A DNA stretch of 64,000 nucleotides, taken from contig NZ_VZRB01000007.1 of assembly GCF_008806595.1 (NCBI RefSeq), positions 62,001 to 126,000 of the forward strand, read 5' to 3'. The stretch's first letter is position 1, and every line of letters starts with the position of its first letter. This stretch comes from Streptomyces luteolifulvus (lineage in GTDB: Bacteria; Actinomycetota; Actinomycetes; Streptomycetales; Streptomycetaceae). Below, in pieces: positions 48,138-56,149 of this stretch. The notes below the pieces were generated by a model. It was given only the letters and a program-made list of their open reading frames with translations. It had not been told where the DNA came from and made no database searches. The translations under genes were made by a program, and so were the position numbers.

Positions 48138-48431
48138 TCAGCCGAGCAACCGGTCGACGGAACCGTACGACAGGCCGGGCGTGGGCGAGGGCTGCTGAGG
48201 TGCGGTCCGGCAGGTGAAGCCGAGACGGACCAGTGCCCGGACCATCTCCACGGCGGTGAAGTCGCGCGGGTCCTGGCGGGTGATCACCACTCCCACCTGC
48301 TTGACGGGGTACACCCGTTCCCCGATGACGACACATTCCCCCGTCGCGGGCTCGGGCCGGACGTTCTCCATCGACATCTCCACCTCGGCCTTGGACAGGT
48401 CGAAGGGGTAACGGGCGATCACACAGCGCAT
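48138..48431 (-). CDS. SCO5918-like small conserved protein (copy B)
   Basis: A 97-residue paralogue of the protein at 46076-46399. It starts MRCVIARYPFDLSKAEVEMS and contains VVIGERVYPVKQVGVVITRQ, then DPRDFTAVEMVRALVRLGFT. The ribosome-binding context GTGAGGCACC-ATG is almost the same as for copy A, so the duplication included the leader. The C-terminal tail differs (SPTPGLSYGSVDRLLG). Function unknown. Confidence 0.8.
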   Translation of the reverse strand: MRCVIARYPFDLSKAEVEMSMENVRPEPATGECVVIGERVYPVKQVGVVITRQDPRDFTAVEMVRALVRLGFTCRTAPQQPSPTPGLSYGSVDRLLG

Positions 48432-48548
48432 GGTGCCTCACAAAGGTCGGGACGGATCCGGGATGGGTGGAACACGAACGGCCGGCAGGGCGGTCCACGC
48501 GGGTGCCGGTCAAACGAGAACGGACAGGGCGCGCCCGCCGGTCGCCGG

Positions 48549-49244
48549 TCAGCGGAGCACCAGAAGTCGGCTGGGAGCGAGATGAGACGCCTCGCGGGCC
48601 TCGGTCGACAGGCAGCGCCAGCCCCAGGACAGCAGTGCTTCGAGTGTGTCCGAGTTGTCACGGTCGACCAGCGTGACACCGAGCGCGGCTGGGTGATCGC
48701 TCAGCAGCCGCTTCTGCAGGCGCCGGGCGAGGTTCCACTCGCGGCTCTGGTCCTGGGTGCGTACCCGTCGCTCGACGAGAATGTCGGCGATCGCGAAGAG
48801 CCTTCCGAAGGCGGCGACGCGCAGCAGGCTCTCCGGGAGGTACCCGTCGAGACCGTCCCACGAGGGCCCGTCGCCGCGCACGGGGAAGCCATAGGCGCAT
48901 GCCGTGAGGACGACGACGCCCGAGGGGCCGGCGGTCTCCGCCACGAGCAGCTCGAACCCCGGCCACCGCATGTGGCCCGCGAGCCGTCGCCGGAATGCGG
49001 CGGACCGGTCCTGGTTCGACGCGTCCGAGGCCCGCACCTGGCTGAACGAGGTGTGCGTGTACAGCTCGCCGAGCTCTCGCATGCGGTCGTCGATCTGGCG
49101 CCGGGTCAGCGGACGGACGAACTCGCCCTGCTCGGGTGAGGGCCCCGGCCGGCGCCGCTGCGGCGGCGCCTCGGGAAGCCTTGGTCGTCGCCCCGGTGTC
49201 CCGGGGTGGGCGGTCTCCGGGCGGTCCGGCGTGTTCACGGTCAT
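48549..49244 (-). CDS. Conserved hypothetical protein, possible GNAT-like fold
   Basis: A 231-residue protein from ATG 49244 (AGGG upstream). A disordered Pro/Arg-rich N-terminus (to about residue 45) precedes an alpha/beta region: RQIDDRMRELGELYTHTSFS, FELLVAETAGPSGVVVLTAC, FGRLFAIADILVERRVRTQD, and LARRLQKRLLSDHPAALGVT followed by VDRDNSDTLEALLSWGWRCL. The last two blocks resemble the acetyl-CoA region and C-terminal strands of GNAT acetyltransferases, but the signature Q/RxxGxG/A loop is not obvious. The call is tentative. Confidence 0.65.
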   Translation of the reverse strand: MTVNTPDRPETAHPGTPGRRPRLPEAPPQRRRPGPSPEQGEFVRPLTRRQIDDRMRELGELYTHTSFSQVRASDASNQDRSAAFRRRLAGHMRWPGFELLVAETAGPSGVVVLTACAYGFPVRGDGPSWDGLDGYLPESLLRVAAFGRLFAIADILVERRVRTQDQSREWNLARRLQKRLLSDHPAALGVTLVDRDNSDTLEALLSWGWRCLSTEAREASHLAPSRLLVLR

Positions 49245-49715
49245 GGGCGAACCCTGCTCCGGGTCCGGACGGGTCCGGCCCGGCGTCGTCGTTCGCCGAG
49301 AACGGCACCGGCGCGTGAGCCGGCACACGAGGCGCCCTCGGTGCCCTCGAGCCTACGCCCGACGACATGGCAGGCGAGAGCGATCAACCCGGAGGGACCC
49401 GGAAGCCGGCAAGGGAGCGGCTTCGGCGGAGGAATGTGCACCGGCGAAGCGCCCCCGTCGGCCAGGTGATTGAGCCGAGTCGGGCCAGGAGCCCGTCGAA
49501 GCGGCACGCCGACTGTCGTTTCCCGACATCGTTCCTCGGTGCTGTGCCCTCAGCGTGCCCATAGCGGGCCCGTGGGATCGGTGAACCACGGTCGACTACG
49601 GTGCGATCGTGCGCTCCCAGGCGCCCCGCCAGAGCACGTATGCCCAGGTCAGAAGCGCTCCGGCTGCCCCAGCGCCGTCGCTTCCCAAGCTGATGGCCTG
49701 CGCACCGTCGTCATC
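49245..49715. other. Gene-free stretch ending in an att-like motif
   Basis: No credible gene. Bipartite motif copy 3 (CAGGTCAG 49645, CTTCCCAAGCT 49681) lies at its right end, directly before the integrase fragment. Confidence 0.5.
49645..49693 (+). repeat. Bipartite motif CAGGTCAG-N28-CTTCCCAAGCT, copy 3
   Basis: Same 36-bp spacing as the other copies. It abuts the N-terminal fragment of an integrase, which suggests these motifs are ends of integrated elements. Confidence 0.6.
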
Positions 49716-50060
49716 GGCTGGTCAGCGCGGCAGCATCCGCCCCAACGGGTCCGGCTTCCAGGTCCGGGTGTACGCCGGGCGTGACCCTCTCACGAAGAAG
49801 GATGTGTACCTCCACGAGCAGGCCGAGACGGAGGCCGAAGCCGAGAAGGTCCGCACGAAGCTCCTCCACCAGATCGACGAGCAACGTCACCCCAAGCGCG
49901 AAGTGACCTCGGCCTTCCTGCTCGACCGCTGGCTCGGTGTCGCGGAGCTCGACGAGACGTCGTACGAGCGGACCGAAGGCATCACCGCAACTACCTCAAG
50001 CCGACGTTCGGCATGAGACTCCACCGACCTCAGTCCCAGCAGCTGCACCCCCGGGCGACG
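49716..50060 (+). pseudogene. Tyrosine integrase, N-terminal fragment
   Basis: The frame reads GQRGSIRPNGSGFQVRVYAG, RDPLTKKDVYLHEQAETEAE, AEKVRTKLLHQIDEQ and FLLDRWLGVAELDETSYERT. This is the AP2-like arm-binding domain and start of the core-binding domain of Streptomyces phage/AICE integrases. After TEGI a frameshift near 49988 moves the expected RNYLKPTFG into another frame, and homology ends soon after. The catalytic domain is absent. Confidence 0.85.
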
Positions 50061-50124
50061 GTAGTCCGCAACACAGTCCCCTACTTCAGCGTCGGCCGCC
50101 TCGACGCTACGCCGCTCGAAGAGG

Positions 50125-50700
50125 TCAGAGGCTCTGTTGACCCGGGACAGCAGACGGCGCGTCGATCCCCATGTCGGCACGCATGACGCTGCGCATCTCA
50201 TGCGAGCGGTCCCCGAGTTCGCGAAGCTCCCTGTCTATGTCTTCAGGCGATCCATCGGCACGTGGATCGCCTCTCTCCAGGTAGACGATCTTCACATACG
50301 CAGCATGGAGTGCTGTGACCATGTCGTCGAGGTGAGTCAGTACTGCTGCGGAAGCGACCATCTGGGCTTCGGCGAACGCAGCATTGTGTGCGTCACGGGC
50401 AGCGGCCAACTCGGCCCGCGTCTCTGTATCGGCAGTCCCACGGTTCAGGTGCCACAAGTAGTCCATGAGCTGGATTCGGAAGCGCCGAAAAGCCGCGTTT
50501 GTCATGACATAGCAGGCCCTGCGCTCTGCCAGCGCGGTTTTCTCCTGTTCGCGGAGCCAGCCGGCATGAGCGGCCTGCTGTTGACGTTCGAACTGTTGGC
50601 CTTGGAACCGGGCCAGTAGACGTTGCGAAAGAATCGGAGCAAGAAGCGTTCCTGCCACACCGACTACCGCAACGACGAGCGCAATCATGCCGTTACCCAT
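50125..50700 (-). CDS. Membrane-anchored helical hypothetical protein
   Basis: A 191-residue protein with one N-terminal transmembrane helix (GMIALVVAVVGVAGTLLAPI). A long, charged helical domain with coiled-coil character follows (FQGQQFERQQQAAHAGWLRE; RRFRIQLMDYLWHLN; DDMVTALHAAYVKIVYLERG). The ATG at 50700 and another four codons later are both possible starts. It is of a type often found beside mobile-element scars in Streptomyces; here an integrase fragment ends just downstream. Function unknown. Confidence 0.7.
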   Translation of the reverse strand: MGNGMIALVVAVVGVAGTLLAPILSQRLLARFQGQQFERQQQAAHAGWLREQEKTALAERRACYVMTNAAFRRFRIQLMDYLWHLNRGTADTETRAELAAARDAHNAAFAEAQMVASAAVLTHLDDMVTALHAAYVKIVYLERGDPRADGSPEDIDRELRELGDRSHEMRSVMRADMGIDAPSAVPGQQSL

Positions 50701-51097
50701 TGAGGCATTCTGGGGTACGAGGGGCTCCTGCGGGGCACTCCCAGCAGGGAACAGGACAAGCTGGATCCGTTACCCGTTGTCGATCGTAGGTGAGCCGGGA
50801 AGCCTGTGCCCAGGCCGGGTCGCGTGCCCTGTCACCTCGGTCCAGCTCGGGGCACGGACCACCGCGCCGGCCTGCCCCGAGTGCAGCCAGCCCACGGACG
50901 GAGGCGATCGGGGCGTCCGCCGGCGGCCGCTCCTGTCGCTCGGCTGGACGGCGAACAGACCCAGGCGGGATGAGGAGTTCGTGGCCGGCCACCATCCCGG
51001 GCCCGCACTGGTCCACCACGTCAGCCCGCGAACCGGCCTGCGCGAGGACGACTTCACCACGCTCGCGGAGTGCGCGGCGGCTGTCCATACCTGGCGG
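50701..51097. other. Gene-free stretch
   Basis: Between the membrane-anchored protein and the SseB-like gene. A + strand frame here contains a CPEC-type pair and a His-rich stretch but lacks a good start and overlaps the SseB-like gene antisense; I do not call it. Confidence 0.4.
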
Positions 51098-51505
51098 TCA
51101 CACGAGGCAGCGGCCGAGCAGCCACCGCGCATTGTGCGCGGACAGGGTCAGCTCGTCCTCGTCCCCGGCGTCGATCACCAGCACCACCTCGTCGGTCGGC
51201 CAGCGAGAGGCCAGGTCCCGCAGGGTGACAGGCCGGTAGCAGGGCACCAGGGGGAAGGCCTGGAACAGCCGCTCCTCCGAGGTGAACACCATGACCGCGG
51301 GGGCGTCGTAGACGCTTTCGATCACCGGCAGCACCAGCCGCACGAGCTCACTGCGGTTACGCGTGTACCGGATCCCGCCGATCGCAGGAATCAGCACGTC
51401 ACAGCCGGCCAGGGCCTCCAGGGCCCGCAGGTCCGGGGCGCTGGACAGGTCTTGCAGAGCCTTCCGCGCCACCGATGCGAAGACCTCTGCCGGGATCTCA
51501 GTCAT
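51098..51505 (-). CDS. SseB-family protein
   Basis: A 135-residue single-domain protein starting MTEIPAEVFASVARKALQDL. The central ALAGCDVLIPAIGGIRYTRN, then APAVMVFTSEERLFQAFPLV, follows the SseB N-terminal domain pattern (strand, VPV/I segment, YtS-x-xrL). It is predicted cytoplasmic. SseB proteins in actinobacteria are of uncertain role, often linked to ESX or enhanced-serine-sensitivity proteins. The start ATG lies in an A/G-poor context without a strong ribosome-binding site. Confidence 0.7.
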   Translation of the reverse strand: MTEIPAEVFASVARKALQDLSSAPDLRALEALAGCDVLIPAIGGIRYTRNRSELVRLVLPVIESVYDAPAVMVFTSEERLFQAFPLVPCYRPVTLRDLASRWPTDEVVLVIDAGDEDELTLSAHNARWLLGRCLV

Positions 51506-51678
51506 AACACCGCACCTTAGGTCCGCCCCCGAGACGACTCAACGCCTACCCGCGATCGGCCCGATCATGCGCTGAGCCCGGCGCACGAGGGTGCTGCCGG
51601 GCCGTCGTGGGACTGTTGCGGCGGATGGTGTGCCGCCGAGTCGCGTAGTCACTGGCCGACCTGACTGAGGCAGGAGGG

Positions 51679-52047
51679 CTAGGACGTGGTGTCCTCGAGT
51701 GTCGCCCGTACATCCAGCACCGCATCGGCTCCGGTGAGCTCCAGCACGCGCCGTAGCTGTGGTGCGGGCGCAACCACGCGCAGCTCAGTGGTGTGATGGA
51801 TGCGTAGGAGCAGGTTCAGGAACGTCGAATCCGCGAAGTTGAGGCCGGAGGCGTCCACCACCACACGTGAGTGCTTCTCGGCGGCGGCCTCCAGCGCCTC
51901 GACCAGGGGCGCGATCAAGTTCATGTCATAGGTGCCGTGAGCGACGACGACCCAGGCCCCGTTGCACTCGTACTGGACCACGCCGACCCGATCAGGAACA
52001 GGGCCCTGCTCAGACGGCTTGTCGCCACTTTCGCCAACCGGGCTCAT
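51679..52047 (-). CDS. STAS-domain protein
   Basis: A 122-residue protein from ATG 52047. The STAS fold is visible: VVQYECNGAWVVVAHGTYDM, then HSRVVVDASGLNFADSTFLN with the ADS phosphoserine position, then LRVVAPAPQLRRVLELTGAD. It is a probable anti-sigma-factor antagonist that switches binding partners on phosphorylation. The upstream ribosome-binding site is weak. No kinase is adjacent. Confidence 0.85.
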   Translation of the reverse strand: MSPVGESGDKPSEQGPVPDRVGVVQYECNGAWVVVAHGTYDMNLIAPLVEALEAAAEKHSRVVVDASGLNFADSTFLNLLLRIHHTTELRVVAPAPQLRRVLELTGADAVLDVRATLEDTTS

Positions 52048-52238
52048 GTCGCCAGTATGCCTTCGGTCGAGCACCGACGGCCGACTGGACCCCCCGCAGG
52101 GACGACTGACCTGGGTCGCTCACCCGGCGGCAGTGGCCATGCCGGTCATCGTCCCCGGCCGTTCGGGGGATACGCGGGCCACCTCCGGCGCGTTCCTCAC
52201 CCCGTGGGGCATCCCTTGATGAACGAAAGGGAGACACG

Positions 52239-52565
52239 ATGCCGCTCTATCTATCGAGATTCAGCTACACGCCGGAGACCTGGGGGAGGCTGATCGGCCA
52301 CCCCGAGGACCGCGCAAAGGCCGCTCAGTCGTACATCGAGTCCGTGGGCGGGAAGCTCCACGGCTTCTGGTACGCCTTCGGCACGCACGACGGCTACAAC
52401 CTGTGGGAGGCTCCCGACAACGTGTCCATGGCAGCGGTTGCCCTGGCGATCAGTGGAGGCGGCGCGCTCAGCTCGTTCGAGACGACTGTTCTCCTGACCG
52501 TCGATGAAACAGTGGAAGCCCTGCGCAAAGCCGAGCAAGTCCAGTACAGGGCTCCTGGCGCGTAG
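52239..52565 (+). CDS. GYD-domain protein
   Basis: A 108-residue protein starting MPLYLSRFSYTPETWGRLIG. The core VGGKLHGFWYAFGTHDGYNL has the family GxYD-type turn, followed by EAPDNVSMAAVALAISGGGA and TTVLLTVDETVEALRKAE. GYD proteins are small ferredoxin-like, probably oligomeric proteins of unknown function. The ATG follows AAAGGGAGA. It stands alone between a STAS gene and an att-like scar. Confidence 0.85.
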   Translation: MPLYLSRFSYTPETWGRLIGHPEDRAKAAQSYIESVGGKLHGFWYAFGTHDGYNLWEAPDNVSMAAVALAISGGGALSSFETTVLLTVDETVEALRKAEQVQYRAPGA

Positions 52566-52614
52566 ACCGTCCCATGCCTAGCCCGGGCTGATCAGCCCTT
52601 ACCAGCCGTTCGCA

Positions 52615-52664
52615 CAGGTCAGCGCTCAGACTGGCCGCAAGCGACCGCAGCTGCCCAAGCTGAG
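52615..52664 (+). repeat. Bipartite motif CAGGTCAG-N28-CTGCCCAAGCT, copy 4
   Basis: Spacing is the same as in the other three copies. It shares the internal TGGCCGCAA block and the downstream GAGAGCTCCG with copy 2. No gene lies between 52566 and 52823. Confidence 0.65.
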
Positions 52665-52823
52665 AGCTCCGAGTGGAATCTCCTCGCCATCGCGTCGGGC
52701 CGGCCGTCCCGCCCGGGCCTGTGGACGGCACAAGCCGTCTGACATGCCCTCAGCCGACAGCCTTGGCGATGTTCCTCGCATGATCGAGCACGGGTCCGGC
52801 AGTACAACGTTGCCGGGTGGACG

Positions 52824-53340
52824 TCACGGTTCGGGTGAATGCGCCCGGGCGGCCAGCAGGGGCTTGAGGGCGATGGCGGCGCCGATGACGAACACGGCGG
52901 TGGCCAGGTAGATCAGGCCGAGGTGGCCCAGTGTGTCGAGGTTGTAGGGGTAGTGGGCGGGCAGGGCCACCGCCAGGCCGAGGACAGGGACCGCGACTGC
53001 GGTGACGTAGGCCCACAGCAGGCCTCGTCGCACGCCGAACCAGGCCAGCGCCGTCACGGCGAGCCCGGCCGCGGCGATGAACCCGGACACGGCGACGTGG
53101 AGGTGCGAGATGTACTCGTACAGGTCCGCTGAAGGCGCGGATGCCGGCCTTGGTGGTTCCGGCCTCGGCCCGGTCGATGCCGAGCTCCAGGAAGGAGCCG
53201 GTGAAGTTCCGTACGAAGAAGATCACCGCGTAGGCGACGAACGCGGCGCCGGCCAGTGCCATCAGGCCGGAGCCGAGCCGAAGGGCGCCCGCGGACTCCA
53301 TGGCCGGACCGGCCGTGCGGTGGTGGGCGATGGTGGTCAT
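52824..53340 (-). pseudogene. Four-helix membrane protein, frameshifted
   Basis: It starts MTTIAHHRTAGPAMESAGAL at ATG 53340 (AGGAGG upstream), overlapping the methyltransferase stop by ATGA. The first helix (LMALAGAAFVAYAVIFFVRN) and IDRAEAGTTKAGIRAFSG are in one frame. One extra base near 53127 then shifts the rest (LYEYISHLHVAVSGFIAAAG, WAYVTAVAVPVLGLAVALPA, LGLIYLATAVFVIGAAIALK) to another frame ending at 52824. It is a DUF-like inner-membrane protein and may be a real pseudogene or a single sequencing error. Confidence 0.75.
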
Positions 53341-54161
53341 GACACGCCTCCTGGGGTCCGCGGTTTGACGGCGAGCAGGGAGATGCTCTTGACGCCGTAG
53401 CGGGCGCTGGCGTTGCGGGCCCGCTCGCTGAGGAAGTCGTACGGGTTCGGGCAGGTGCGCTCGACGCGCAGTCCGGCCGTTTCGATCATGTGGCGGTAGG
53501 TGTCCTCCTGGGCGGCACCGGCGATGCAGGAGGCCCACAGGTCGGCCTGGGCGGTGATCGCGTCGCCCAGCGGCCGCTCCGTGACGAGGTCGGCGACGGC
53601 AAGACGGCCGCCGGGGCGCAGCACGCGGGCCGCCTCGGAGAAGACCCGCGGCTTGTCCGGGGACAGATTGATCACCCCGTTGGAGATCACGCAGTCGACC
53701 TCGGTGTCCGCGACCGGCAGTTCCTCGATGCGGCCCTCGCGGAACTCCACCCGGTCGAAGCCGCCGTCGCGCGCCAGACGGCGGGCCTTGTCGAGCTGGG
53801 CAGGGGTGAAGTCGACCCCGATGACCCGGCCTGCCGGGCCGACGGCGAGCGCGGCGCAGAAGGCGTCCGTGCCGGAGCCGCTGCCCAGATCCAGCACCCG
53901 CTCACCCGGCTGGAGCGCCGCCAGGTCCAGGGCGTGGCCGACGCCGGCGAAGGACTCGACGGCCTCGGCGGGGAGTCCGTCGAGTACGGCTGCGGGGTAG
54001 CCGAGCCGCTCCGCCAGCGGCCGGCCCAGCTCGAAGTGAAAGGCTCCGTCCGGAGCGGTGGCCACCTGCTGGTACAGGTCCTTCACCTTCGTCTCCAGTT
54101 CTCGGATGTCCGGCGCGCGGGCCAGCGGCTCAGTCGTGGAACTGCTCAGCGGTTCAGTCAT
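53337..54161 (-). CDS. ArsM-like SAM-dependent methyltransferase (copy 1)
   Basis: A 274-residue class I methyltransferase. Motif I is VLDLGSGSGTDAFCAALAVG, followed by GRVIGVDFTPAQL, then CVISNGVINLSPDKPRVFSE and VLRPGGRLAVADLV. The ISNxVINLSP block is diagnostic of the ArsM-like group. Arsenite methyltransferases have Cys before VxNLS; here it is Gly. The later Cys (LWASCIAGA) is kept. Arsenite methylation is therefore doubtful and the substrate unknown. The ATG at 54161 follows GAGGCAG. It is divergent from the ECF sigma gene and coupled to the membrane protein downstream. Confidence 0.85.
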   Translation of the reverse strand: MTEPLSSSTTEPLARAPDIRELETKVKDLYQQVATAPDGAFHFELGRPLAERLGYPAAVLDGLPAEAVESFAGVGHALDLAALQPGERVLDLGSGSGTDAFCAALAVGPAGRVIGVDFTPAQLDKARRLARDGGFDRVEFREGRIEELPVADTEVDCVISNGVINLSPDKPRVFSEAARVLRPGGRLAVADLVTERPLGDAITAQADLWASCIAGAAQEDTYRHMIETAGLRVERTCPNPYDFLSERARNASARYGVKSISLLAVKPRTPGGVS

Positions 54162-54236
54162 GGCACTGCCTCGCTTCCCGCTCTTCGGCACCTGATCGGT
54201 GCACGGCACTTCCTCGGACGGACCGGCTCGCCGGTC

Positions 54237-54263
54237 TTATTGCATTCCGGGAGAATGCAATAA
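54237..54263. promoter_or_regulatory. Perfect palindromic operator candidate in divergent promoter
   Basis: TTATTGCATTC and GAATGCAATAA form an 11-bp perfect inverted repeat around CGGGA in an AT-rich island. It lies between the leftward methyltransferase (start 54161) and the rightward sigma factor (start 54301). The position is right for a dimeric regulator controlling both directions. No such regulator gene is adjacent. Confidence 0.7.
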
Positions 54264-54300
54264 ATACCGACCGCAGAAGCGTCTGCGTGGTGTGGCATCG

Positions 54301-54891
54301 ATGCCGGTCACCGAGACGTCCCGGCAACGGGAAGACTTCCGGGCACTGGTGCGGGACCAGCTCCCGCGCCTGTACGCGCTCGCCCGCGTGCTGGTGGGCA
54401 GCGAGGCGGAGGACGCCGTACAGGACTGCATGGTGAAGGCGCTCGAGCACTACGAGCAGCTGCACGACCCGGGCGCTGGTGCGGCGTGGCTGAAGACCAT
54501 CCTGGTCAATTGCTGTCACGACCGCCTGCGCGCCCGCGCCCGTCAGCCGGAACCGGTCGACTTCGACGACAGGGAAGCCGAGGGCTTCTCGCTCTACCGG
54601 AAGATCGCCTACGAGGACCCGTTCCCGTACTCGGACTCGGTCCACCTCGACTTCCTGTACGGCTTCAGCCGGGACGACGTCCGGGCCGTACTGCTGGCCC
54701 TGCCGGACATCTACCGCATCCCGCTCGTCCTGGTGCACATGGAGGGCTACCTGGCCAAGGAGACGGCCACGCTCCTCCAGGTGCCGCTGGGCACCGTGCT
54801 CTCGCGGCTGCAACGAGGCCGCAAGGCGTTCGAGAAGGGCATGTGGGACTACGCGCAGACCCACGGGCTGCTGAAGGAGGGCGTGCGGTGA
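54301..54891 (+). CDS. ECF-type RNA polymerase sigma factor
   Basis: A 196-residue sigma-70 family protein. Region 2 is visible (LPRLYALARVLVGSEAEDAV, QDCMVKALEHYEQL, WLKTILVNCCHDRLR). Region 4 follows (DDVRAVLLALPDIYRIPLVL, then GYLAKETATLLQVPLGTVLS with the HTH, then RLQRGRKAFEKGMWDY). The linker between the regions is longer than usual (DREAEGFSLYRKIAYEDPFP). Start ATG 54301 has no strong ribosome-binding site; GTG 54292 is an alternative. The stop overlaps the anti-sigma GTG, a coupled sigma/anti-sigma pair. Confidence 0.92.
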   Translation: MPVTETSRQREDFRALVRDQLPRLYALARVLVGSEAEDAVQDCMVKALEHYEQLHDPGAGAAWLKTILVNCCHDRLRARARQPEPVDFDDREAEGFSLYRKIAYEDPFPYSDSVHLDFLYGFSRDDVRAVLLALPDIYRIPLVLVHMEGYLAKETATLLQVPLGTVLSRLQRGRKAFEKGMWDYAQTHGLLKEGVR

Positions 54892-55118
54892 TCAGCTGTT
54901 CCGAAGCGGTGGACCGGCTCTGGGCGTACCTGGACGCCACCGTCGGCCATGACGAACGACAGGAGATGGAGGAGCACCTCGCCCTGTGCCTGCGCTGCTG
55001 CGGCGAGTTGGAGTTCGCCGTCGCACTGCGGCGGTTCCTGGCCGACTCCGAGCGCGAGGACGTCCCGCCGGACGTCCTGGCACGTCTTCGAGGCACGCTG
55101 GAGGAACTGGGACCATGA
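54888..55118 (+). CDS. Zinc-finger anti-sigma factor
   Basis: A 76-residue protein with the ZAS signature HLALCLRCC (HxxxCxxC) around residues 26-34, and helices on both sides (CSEAVDRLWAYLDATVGHDE; LEFAVALRRFLADSEREDVP). It lacks a membrane helix, so it is a soluble anti-sigma factor, probably redox- or metal-responsive through its zinc site. The GTG start overlaps the sigma stop (GTGA), and its own stop overlaps the next methyltransferase start (ATGA). This gives a tightly coupled three-gene operon. Confidence 0.9.
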   Translation: MISCSEAVDRLWAYLDATVGHDERQEMEEHLALCLRCCGELEFAVALRRFLADSEREDVPPDVLARLRGTLEELGP

Positions 55119-55915
55119 GCGGCGGCGACCTGATGCACAGCGCGGAGATCAAGGAGCTGGTCCGCGACGCCTACCGGCACGTCCCGCCGACGACCGAGGC
55201 TGTCGCGCGAGCCCTGTACAGCCCGCAGGAGCTGGCCGGAGTGCCGCCGTCGGCCGTCACCCGTTCCCTCGGGGTCGCCAACCACCTGCGCTTCGCCGAC
55301 ATCCGCCCCGGCGACACCGTCCTGGACCTCGGATGCGGCGGCGGCATCGACACCATCCTCGCCGCCCGCCGTCTCGGCCCCGGTGGCCGGGTCGTCGCCC
55401 TGGACTTCCTGCCGGAGATGCTCACGCGCACCGCGCACGCCGCGGCCGAGGCCGGCCTGGCGAACGTCGAGCCCCTGGAGGGCGAAGTGGAGGCCATCCC
55501 CCTCGACGACGCCAGCGTGGACCTGATCATCTCCAACGGCGTGATCAACCTGTCGCCCCGAAAGGCACGGGTGATGGCCGAATGCGCACGCGTCCTGCGT
55601 CCCGGCGGACGGCTCTGTGTCTCCGACCTCACCGTGCGCCAGGAGGACCTGCCCCCGGAGATCCTCACCCGTCCCGCCGCCTGGGCCGGCTGTGTGGCCG
55701 GCGCGCTGGCGGAGGCGGACGTCGTACGCAAACTGGCGCGCGTGGGCTTCCAGGACATCGACATCCCCTACCGCCGCCCCCTCGGCATCGACGACTGCGC
55801 GCTGTACCCGCTCTTCGACCCCGACACCATCGCCCTCATGCGGCGCCTCGTACCGCCCGAGCGGCAGCACGCCGTCGCCGTGGCGGTCGTCGTCCGCGCC
55901 CGCGGTGCCGGCTGA
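55115..55915 (+). CDS. ArsM-like SAM-dependent methyltransferase (copy 2)
   Basis: A 266-residue paralogue of the divergent methyltransferase. Motif I is VLDLGCGGGIDTILAARRLG, followed by GRVVALDFLPEML, LIISNGVINLSPRKARVMAE and VLRPGGRLCVSDLTVR. As in copy 1 the Cys expected before VINLS is Gly, while AWAGCVAGA keeps the distal Cys. The C-terminus (FDPDTIALMRRLVPPERQHA) differs. It is the third gene of the sigma/anti-sigma operon and a likely target or effector of that regulon. Substrate unknown. Confidence 0.85.
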   Translation: MSGGDLMHSAEIKELVRDAYRHVPPTTEAVARALYSPQELAGVPPSAVTRSLGVANHLRFADIRPGDTVLDLGCGGGIDTILAARRLGPGGRVVALDFLPEMLTRTAHAAAEAGLANVEPLEGEVEAIPLDDASVDLIISNGVINLSPRKARVMAECARVLRPGGRLCVSDLTVRQEDLPPEILTRPAAWAGCVAGALAEADVVRKLARVGFQDIDIPYRRPLGIDDCALYPLFDPDTIALMRRLVPPERQHAVAVAVVVRARGAG

Positions 55916-55923
55916 AGACGTCG

Positions 55924-55972
55924 TTGTCGAAACGGGGTTGTCGAGACGGGGTTGTCGAGACGGGGTTGTCGA
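55924..55972. repeat. 14-bp tandem repeat
   Basis: TTGTCGARACGGGG is repeated three times in full plus a partial fourth (55924, 55938, 55952, 55966), directly after the methyltransferase stop. It could be replication slippage or a binding array; no hairpin forms. Confidence 0.8.
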
Positions 55973-56149
55973 AAGCCGGTCACCCGTCTGTGGCCGGCGC
56001 GGCGGGCTGCCGGAGTCGGCACGCCTCGGTGTCGAGGGAACCCTTGGAGTGATCGTGGGGTGAGGTCATCGAGCCGGTGCTTTGCCTCCCGCACTGACGC
56101 CCGCCGCGCAGCGAGTGCACCAGATGGGGCCCATGCGAGGGTTTGGAGT

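Noticed and set aside
50687..51520. + strand gene opposite the SseB-like gene
   Set aside because: It has one CPEC motif but no paired knuckle, no good start, and its second half is antisense to the SseB-like frame.
53337..55915. Arsenic-resistance operon
   Set aside because: No arsR, arsB/acr3 or arsC, and both ArsM-like enzymes have Gly at a cysteine position needed for arsenite methylation.
55924..55972. CRISPR array
   Set aside because: The 14-bp units are contiguous without spacers and no cas genes are present.
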